Source of the DNA: Phoebastria nigripes
Lineage: Eukaryota; Chordata; Aves; Procellariiformes; Diomedeidae
Assembly (NCBI GenBank): GCA_035582835.1
Contig: JAYKAV010002553.1
Coordinates: forward strand, 1,968,590-2,032,589
Reading direction: 5' to 3'
DNA length: 64,000 nucleotides
The notes under the pieces were generated by a model. It had not been told where the DNA came from, did no database searches, and worked only from the letters and a program-made list of their open reading frames with translations. Positions 57,701 through 64,000 of the stretch are shown in pieces. Position 1 is the stretch's first letter. Every line of letters begins with the position of its first letter. The position numbers and the translations under genes were made by a program.

Positions 57701-60700
57701 TATCGATTCCTGATATGCTGCCAAGCTGGTCCCTGAAACAAGCCAGAGAGCGCTCAGGAAACATTCAGGAAAAGGTTGGAAGTAAAAGGCGGTTGCAGGC
57801 AGATCCCAGCACGCAAGAGGTCAGCCCCTGACTGCAGGGATTCACAAGGCTTTCCATATCCCAACACATCTCAAAGAAATTGCAAGGGTTTCCCAACTTT
57901 AGAATAATGAATTGACAAGGAGGAACCGTGAAGCTGCGAAAGTCTGTGTGACTGAACTGAACCATTTCAAGCTCTCCACAGACTGGGGAATGTACAGTCC
58001 AATGAGTTATCATGAAGTCTATACTTCTTGACCAAAAACCTGAGATTAGAGGTCAGATTTAGAAGTGAAGCTTTATACAAAGATCCTGACATGCTGACAT
58101 GAATGCTAGAAGAAACAAGAAAAAAAAAAAAAAAAAACAACCAGCCAACCAACCATCATTCTTTAGAAGAGCAGCTGCCTGGAAGAATTTGAGAAGTACT
58201 TCATCCAGAAGTGTTTCAGTTGCCATTCAAACCACTCTCACATTGCATTTCCAATTTCAAAATCTTTTTCCCTTCAAAGTCTATGTCCTCCTATACTTTC
58301 TTCAAAGGCTCTTGCAATTTAAAAGTCATAGGAAAGCACACCAAAAATACCAGACTTGACTAATGCATACACTTCTCTGCTAGGTGACGTCGCCTTTCTG
58401 CATTGCATCTTATGCAGCAAACCACACGCTCCTCTGGGAAGATGCTACCTTTACTCTTTCTAAAGCGCCATGTATGCTGACAAGCATATACATATACTAA
58501 CACAAGTCAAACAGGATTTTCTGCTATAGAAAAACCTGCTTCTAGCCTTTATTGTCCACTTGAATCCATAATTCTGAATAGCAAATGCTCTGTTTTTAGT
58601 TTAAGCAACTAAACATAAATCCTGATGAAAGGCATTAGGAGTATAAAAATGCCCATTACCACTTTGGACTAGATTTGAACTGGTGACCTAATGATGTGAC
58701 ACTCGAGAGTTCTTTATCTGTGATCACAGAGATTCGCATCAGCAAATACTTAAATCCCAGGAGACGATACTTCCTGGGAAGAAAAAATGTTAGATAAATG
58801 AAATCTTCAGAAATAAAAGATTCTAGATTTGTGCAATTTTAACAAGCAAGAAAATACAAAGAGCGGTCACCAGATCCTATGAGTTTCTGGAATATCCTTG
58901 TATTACAAGTACACAACACACAACTTTGTACCAAAAGTCAGTACTTGCAAAGCTCAGCATTCACTACTAGACTGGGGTAAACACAGCAAGTCCAAAGAGT
59001 ATCCCTCATGGCTTTAGAAATGCACTAAAAATCAAGACACGTTTTGTATCGAAATGCACAAATAATTCCACTTTGAGTCAATGCATTAAAAACTAAGATT
59101 TTCATGATCTGTTCAACTGCATCATACCAAACATGCAAAGCCTGGCATCGTAACATCTACCCTACCAGAACTGTTCAGGCTCTTTGCAATCCATGAACCT
59201 TGCATCAATATCCTGGTGCTATGCCTGTAGAGGTAGGTGCAAGTCCCAATGAGGCAAGCACATGTTTCTTACCTGGTTTCAAAGAGGCATCAGCCGAAAG
59301 CAGCCATCAGGTTTCCTCTTGAAGTGAAGCATCCTCTAATATTTTATTAGGTTGTAAAAATTTCACAATGGTACATCTGCCAGCGAGGTAGATAGAGCCA
59401 AAAGCACAATTAACAAGTCCCATCAGAGGGTAGATCCTGTTTAACATTTTTAAAGAAGTATTGCATATGCGCAGGTGCTCCATTTCACTGGAGAGTCTCC
59501 ACACAAAGAAATCTCCTGATCAATAGCAATACCTTTAATCTCCCTGATGAAAAATAATACTCCCTTGAATAGCCATCAGCCCCTCTCCCTGCACAAAAAA
59601 GTAAACTCAACCACAACTGTGACCAATCCTACAAAAAGGCTCTTGAGAAAAAGCATCTGTACAAACAGCTATCTGTCTGCCTGGGGGATGAGAGTCCTTT
59701 TGTTGGATTTGTTTTGAAGCTACAGATGTAATTCAGATGCCCTATGCTCATTCAACCACCCCGAACATACCAGCCAAAAATCTTCTGCCATCCACATGAA
59801 GACAGTCACGTTCTCCAGTTTGCATCCAAGAGGTGTGCAATTTAGGGCTTGCCAAGAAAAGTTGCTTATCATAGTTAATTTTAACAATATCATACATAGC
59901 ATTAAAATAGCTTCAAGAAAGGAAAGAAAAATGTAATATATATTACAAAGGCAGGTGATGAATCTTCCAAAAGCATCCAAAAAGATCACGGTAAAAGCTT
60001 GTAAGGGTGAACAACCTGGTTTCATAAACATGCTTCTGATTAACCCTTTTGCAGCTTCAAAAAGATACGATCTCTGTTGTTGCTAAGCTTGTTTGCCAGA
60101 GCTTGCCAAGGAAAGCATGAGCAAGCAGCTTCAAAGGCTGAATGACGTACCTATAGCAGTAAACCCTAATCCTCGTTGTGGAAACCACGCAACTGAACTT
60201 AGTCATAGAAAATGGGATTAGAAATTCTAAAACAAAACAACGGATTGAAGGAATCAGCAGTCATCCCAAGATCATGTTGAAAATATTGAGCAACATTTAA
60301 ATAACAACTGTTGTCAGGGTTGATAAAGAGAAGAGTAAAACTAACATCTTGGACAGGAAACCTTCAGTGGATGGGGATAGGAACAGGGTATCCGGGTCAG
60401 CCTAAAACCTTACACGCTGACCCTGGATGGTGGCTTGGCAAAGAGTGGAGGTGCCAGAGAGCACCCCAGCCATTACCCCTAGAAATTCAAGTGCACGGAC
60501 CCCTAGCAAAAGGTTTCTGTGATTTGACCATAGGAAACATGGCATGGATCGAAGCAGACGATGCTTTGACGGTCAGAGTGATGGCTCATGTGCCACGTGC
60601 AGGGGCAGAGGGAGAGTCTCTGGGAAGTGGTTTGGGAAGCATAGCATTATTCTTTCCACAGTTCATAATGTCATTCAAACACATGTATACAAGAATGTTG

Positions 60701-63700
60701 CAACTGCTCAAGTGACTGTCTTCGCTAGTGTCATATAAAGCACACAGCAGAAATGCACAGGTCAGGATTTCTGAGGCAGTTCTCCAAGGAGACACAGTTA
60801 ATGTGACTTTCTGAAGTTCCCCATGTTTCTTGCACTGTAACTTCCTGGACAACTGCATCGCATATTTTCCAATGACCAGACCTAACCCAAATTACATGTT
60901 TACACAACCCACGTGAAATTCAGGTTTTGATGAATGTGTGTTTTCATTTTAGGACAAGAGATGATTTTCTAACTCAAGACAATCTTTCAAAAATAAACCA
61001 TGTCTGCACGTAGGGTCAGCATGCCTAGAGAGATCCTAAAACAACAATTAGTCTAAGTGAGCTTCCCTGGCCTTCTCACTGCCAAAGAAGCTTCATTAGC
61101 AAGTACCAAGTATTCAACTCCTGATCACTTCAACAGATAAAATAAAGAGAACACAAGACTTTCATCAGGAAAAGGAAGGCTGTGGCAGGAACAAAGGAGA
61201 CAAGCAAGGAGAGAAAAGAATACCTTGAGAAAAAAAGGCAGACTGTCATGATCTAAGTGCTGATGAAATCTGCTCCGGATCAATATGGAGCGTGACCACA
61301 AGGTACAAGCCCACAGTCCGATGACAGAGAGCATATTCTCCCTTTGATCATTCACTGGTGTCAATGGAAACCCAGTGCGGCTTGAAGAGATATCAAGTCT
61401 TTGAGAGATGAATATCTAACCTAGTACACAGACCATGAATGGAAGTAGAAGGGAGTTTCCACCCCTCCTCCCCAGGCCCAGAACTACCACTTCCATTTAA
61501 TGAAGTCTGAGTGGTCGGATTTCAGTGACCTCCCTCTACATTCTCTCTGCCCAGACATCAGTCTCTTCTTTCCTTTAGAAAGGCCTCCATGCCTCCCTCT
61601 CACCAAAATGAAAAGGAAACAGGACAAGATAGATACTAGGTGCCACAGCTTACATGCAGTTCTTCATGCCAAGCAGTACAGCACAGGGATGTCCAAATTC
61701 ATGGCAAGAACAGAATGGCTGCATTATCTTTCATTTACCACTGACACTGCCATGCGAGTCTTTTCTCCCTCGCAGCCTCATGTATTCCAGCAGAGCCCTG
61801 CGAAAGAGTGACCTTGCAGCAACAACCAACCGTACGGTATTACCAGGTAGTTCCCAAACCAAAGGTTGTTGCAGATTTGAGTGGAGAAGACTGGAAACTG
61901 CTTATCTAGAGTCTCTGCAGGGAAAGCACAAACACTCGAGGATCACCCTGTAGAGCCCCCCTGAAACCTCAAAGGTAACCAGACCTGCTCACAGACCCAG
62001 AGCAACTATGCAAAGATTCAGCTTCTGCCAGCAGCAGTATCCTGATCAACTAGCACAGGCTCTTTGCTATACTTGGACAAAAAATTAAAAGAAAGGGAAG
62101 TTAGGGCATTTCACACTCAGCTCAGTCTCTTGAAAGATGAAAGCAAAGAGGGGATTTTTTTGTTTAAGTACTTGCTTAGAAGTTCAGGGGAAAAAAAACA
62201 AACCTCTTAGCTTTCCTTCTGTATTTAGGCAGAGACTTTTTCAGTATTTCCAGTGTTGCGAAATAGAAGACAGAAGAAAACAAATCTACTTTGACTACAC
62301 AGAAGTGCCAACCAGAAAAAAAAAGCCACAAAAGCTTGTATAAATAGATGCACGTCCCTAAAAACAGATGCACCTATCAAAGCATTGTTTAAAGTTTGCC
62401 CAAGTTGAGAGTCTAACTGAACTCTCTGTACTTGCTGTTAAGAACAATTTTACTCGAAGTAATAACCAGGATTCAAACCAAGTAAGAAATAATGAACTTG
62501 GTTTTAATTGGTTTGTGAGAAACCCAATTTGCAAACGCTACCCTTAGCCAGCTATTGGAATATACAAGTTGATAGAGCCCAGAAGGCACTGTGATGAGTG
62601 ACTTAAGTGGAGGCACCCTACACCCACCAACATTCCTGCTGAATGAATGTGAAATCTGCAATAATTGCTTTTATTTATCTTACTAAAAGCATTTCTTGGA
62701 AGGGCTGGAAAAATTTATTTCAGATGGATTTTTTAGCTGAGAACAAAGTTGTATTTATTATAATTATGCACTCTCCAGTGTGGCCTGCCTTGCTGAGAAA
62801 GAACATTAAATTCAGCTGCGCACGAACTCACGGAAGTGACCTTTTGAATGAAAATGCTGCAGCAAGAGACTTGTGGAGCATTCTCACTAAATAATAACCT
62901 ACTGTCTGTGACTTGCAGATTAGTGCTCAGATCACTAATTTCAGCTGCTACTTACACGGGCACAAGTCCACATGAGGTCAATCAGCTGAGAATAAATCGT
63001 GTTTGCCTCACACTACAATATGAAGAACGGTACTTGGGAATCTATTCATAGTCTCCCAGTCCAATTTGGTTTTATGAACTTTTATTAACCATCATGCAGC
63101 AGCATAACCTTGCAAGGCACTTTAAAGAGGTCTTTCCTGCAGAACACGCACTATCTCTTTTAAATAAGAGGATCAAAGGTGTTATTGACACAAACTGAAC
63201 AAGCTCTCACTTTAATGAGAGCGACAAATGCAAGGATGAACACCCACCACCCACACAGAAGTACCCTGCTCCCTCTTTGCAGAAGGACATGAGGATTATC
63301 TGAAAGACTTCTACTGTATNGAAAGCCCAAGCACTTGGGGACAGAGGCAGGTTAGCACTAAAGAACTAGGAAGTCAAACTAGAGGGTTCATTTCATCACC
63401 TAAATGAAAGGTGCAATATAAAATAGCAAGAGATGCAAGTCATGTGCTTGTTTGGAAATGGAGGATGTCTTTTTAGTGGGCAAATATGAAATGTCCTCCT
63501 TAGACGCATCAGATCATCCTACTCTTCACAGAAAGGTTGGGTATTATAAAAAGTATCCCATCCTGTAAAGAACTTAAAACAGATGTCTGAGCCTTCCCAG
63601 CAGCTGGGTTGCTGGATAGTCAAATTCCCCACTGCCAAAGAAAGCAAGGCAAGCTTGCGTGCTGACATCCACATCGCAGGGGCACTTGGAAGCCACTCAC

Positions 63701-64000
63701 TCTGCCTGCCCAGCCCAACACCATCCCACAACGGACAGGACCTGCTGGCAACCTGCTCCGGGCTCCCTCTCCCCTTCACTCTCCAAGGTATGCACAGCAG
63801 GCTCTCATGGTTCACGGCCACCCAAAGATTTTGGTATGCAGTTCAAAGGTCTAAAAAAGAGACTACCCTGTTGTAAGCATCTGAGGATTTTTCAAGCCAA
63901 AATGCAGCCATCAAAACAGTTTGCGCTGCCAGTTTGGGTTCTGTACTCCCTTTTCAGATTCTGTGTTTGCATTTCAGCAACCTCGCTCTCATCTCACATC

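Noticed and set aside
58660..58740. tRNA-like words (TTTGAACTGGTGACCT)
   Set aside because: No cloverleaf arms could be paired and no A-box/B-box pair at proper spacing is visible.
60311..60715. 134-codon open frame, plus strand
   Set aside because: No domain recognised and no flanking splice or promoter signals; treated as chance.

Overview
The window is a piece of vertebrate nuclear genome, most probably from a bird. It is a draft assembly, with about 30 isolated single N bases. Three spliced genes can be read exon by exon, in the order BORCS7 (minus strand), CYP17A1 (plus strand), WBP1L (minus strand). This is the conserved vertebrate block (mirror image of human WBP1L-CYP17A1-BORCS7), and all three are single-copy orthologues by sequence. 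The bird assignment rests on the CYP17A1 protein, which agrees closely with the chicken enzyme as I remember it (its last few residues differ, so it is probably not chicken itself). Very short CYP17A1 introns, scarce interspersed repeats and antisense CR1-type LINE fragments fit a bird.

Region by region: 1-649 is GC-rich sequence past the BORCS7 3' end, where AS3MT would be expected further out. 650-4345 holds BORCS7: five coding exons (106 aa), one only 21 nt long, and a CpG-island promoter with a YY1/TISU-type element on the start codon and three ZNF143-like sites in intron 1. 4535-4890 is a decameric minisatellite between the two promoters. 5208-8910 holds CYP17A1: a compact GATA / SF-1 / TATA promoter and eight exons encoding 508 aa. 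8911-13600 is GC-rich intergenic DNA with a purine-pyrimidine microsatellite and one AT-rich island. Near 13.6 kb the base composition changes abruptly to AT-rich. 13.65-16.65 kb is the probable WBP1L 3'UTR, and 16649-39871 carries four WBP1L coding exons (343 aa, short-N-terminus isoform) separated by introns of 1.5, 10.8 and 9.9 kb. 40-64 kb is AT-rich non-coding DNA, probably the giant first intron of the long WBP1L isoform, whose signal-peptide exon is not in the window. It carries old CR1 fragments, a 96-nt T tract and some possible conserved non-coding elements.

The genes do not form a pathway. BORCS7 is a lysosome-positioning subunit, CYP17A1 makes 17-hydroxysteroids and C19 androgens in the ER of gonad and adrenal, and WBP1L is a membrane adaptor with PPxY motifs for WW-domain/NEDD4-family ligases. 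Their adjacency is inherited synteny. I found no mobile system, CRISPR, operon or other prokaryote-like system. The most interesting points are the non-human residues at CYP17A1 positions linked to 17,20-lyase and substrate specificity, the regulatory architecture at the BORCS7 start, and paired uORFs ahead of the WBP1L short isoform. Comparisons with human or chicken proteins are from memory and no database was searched.
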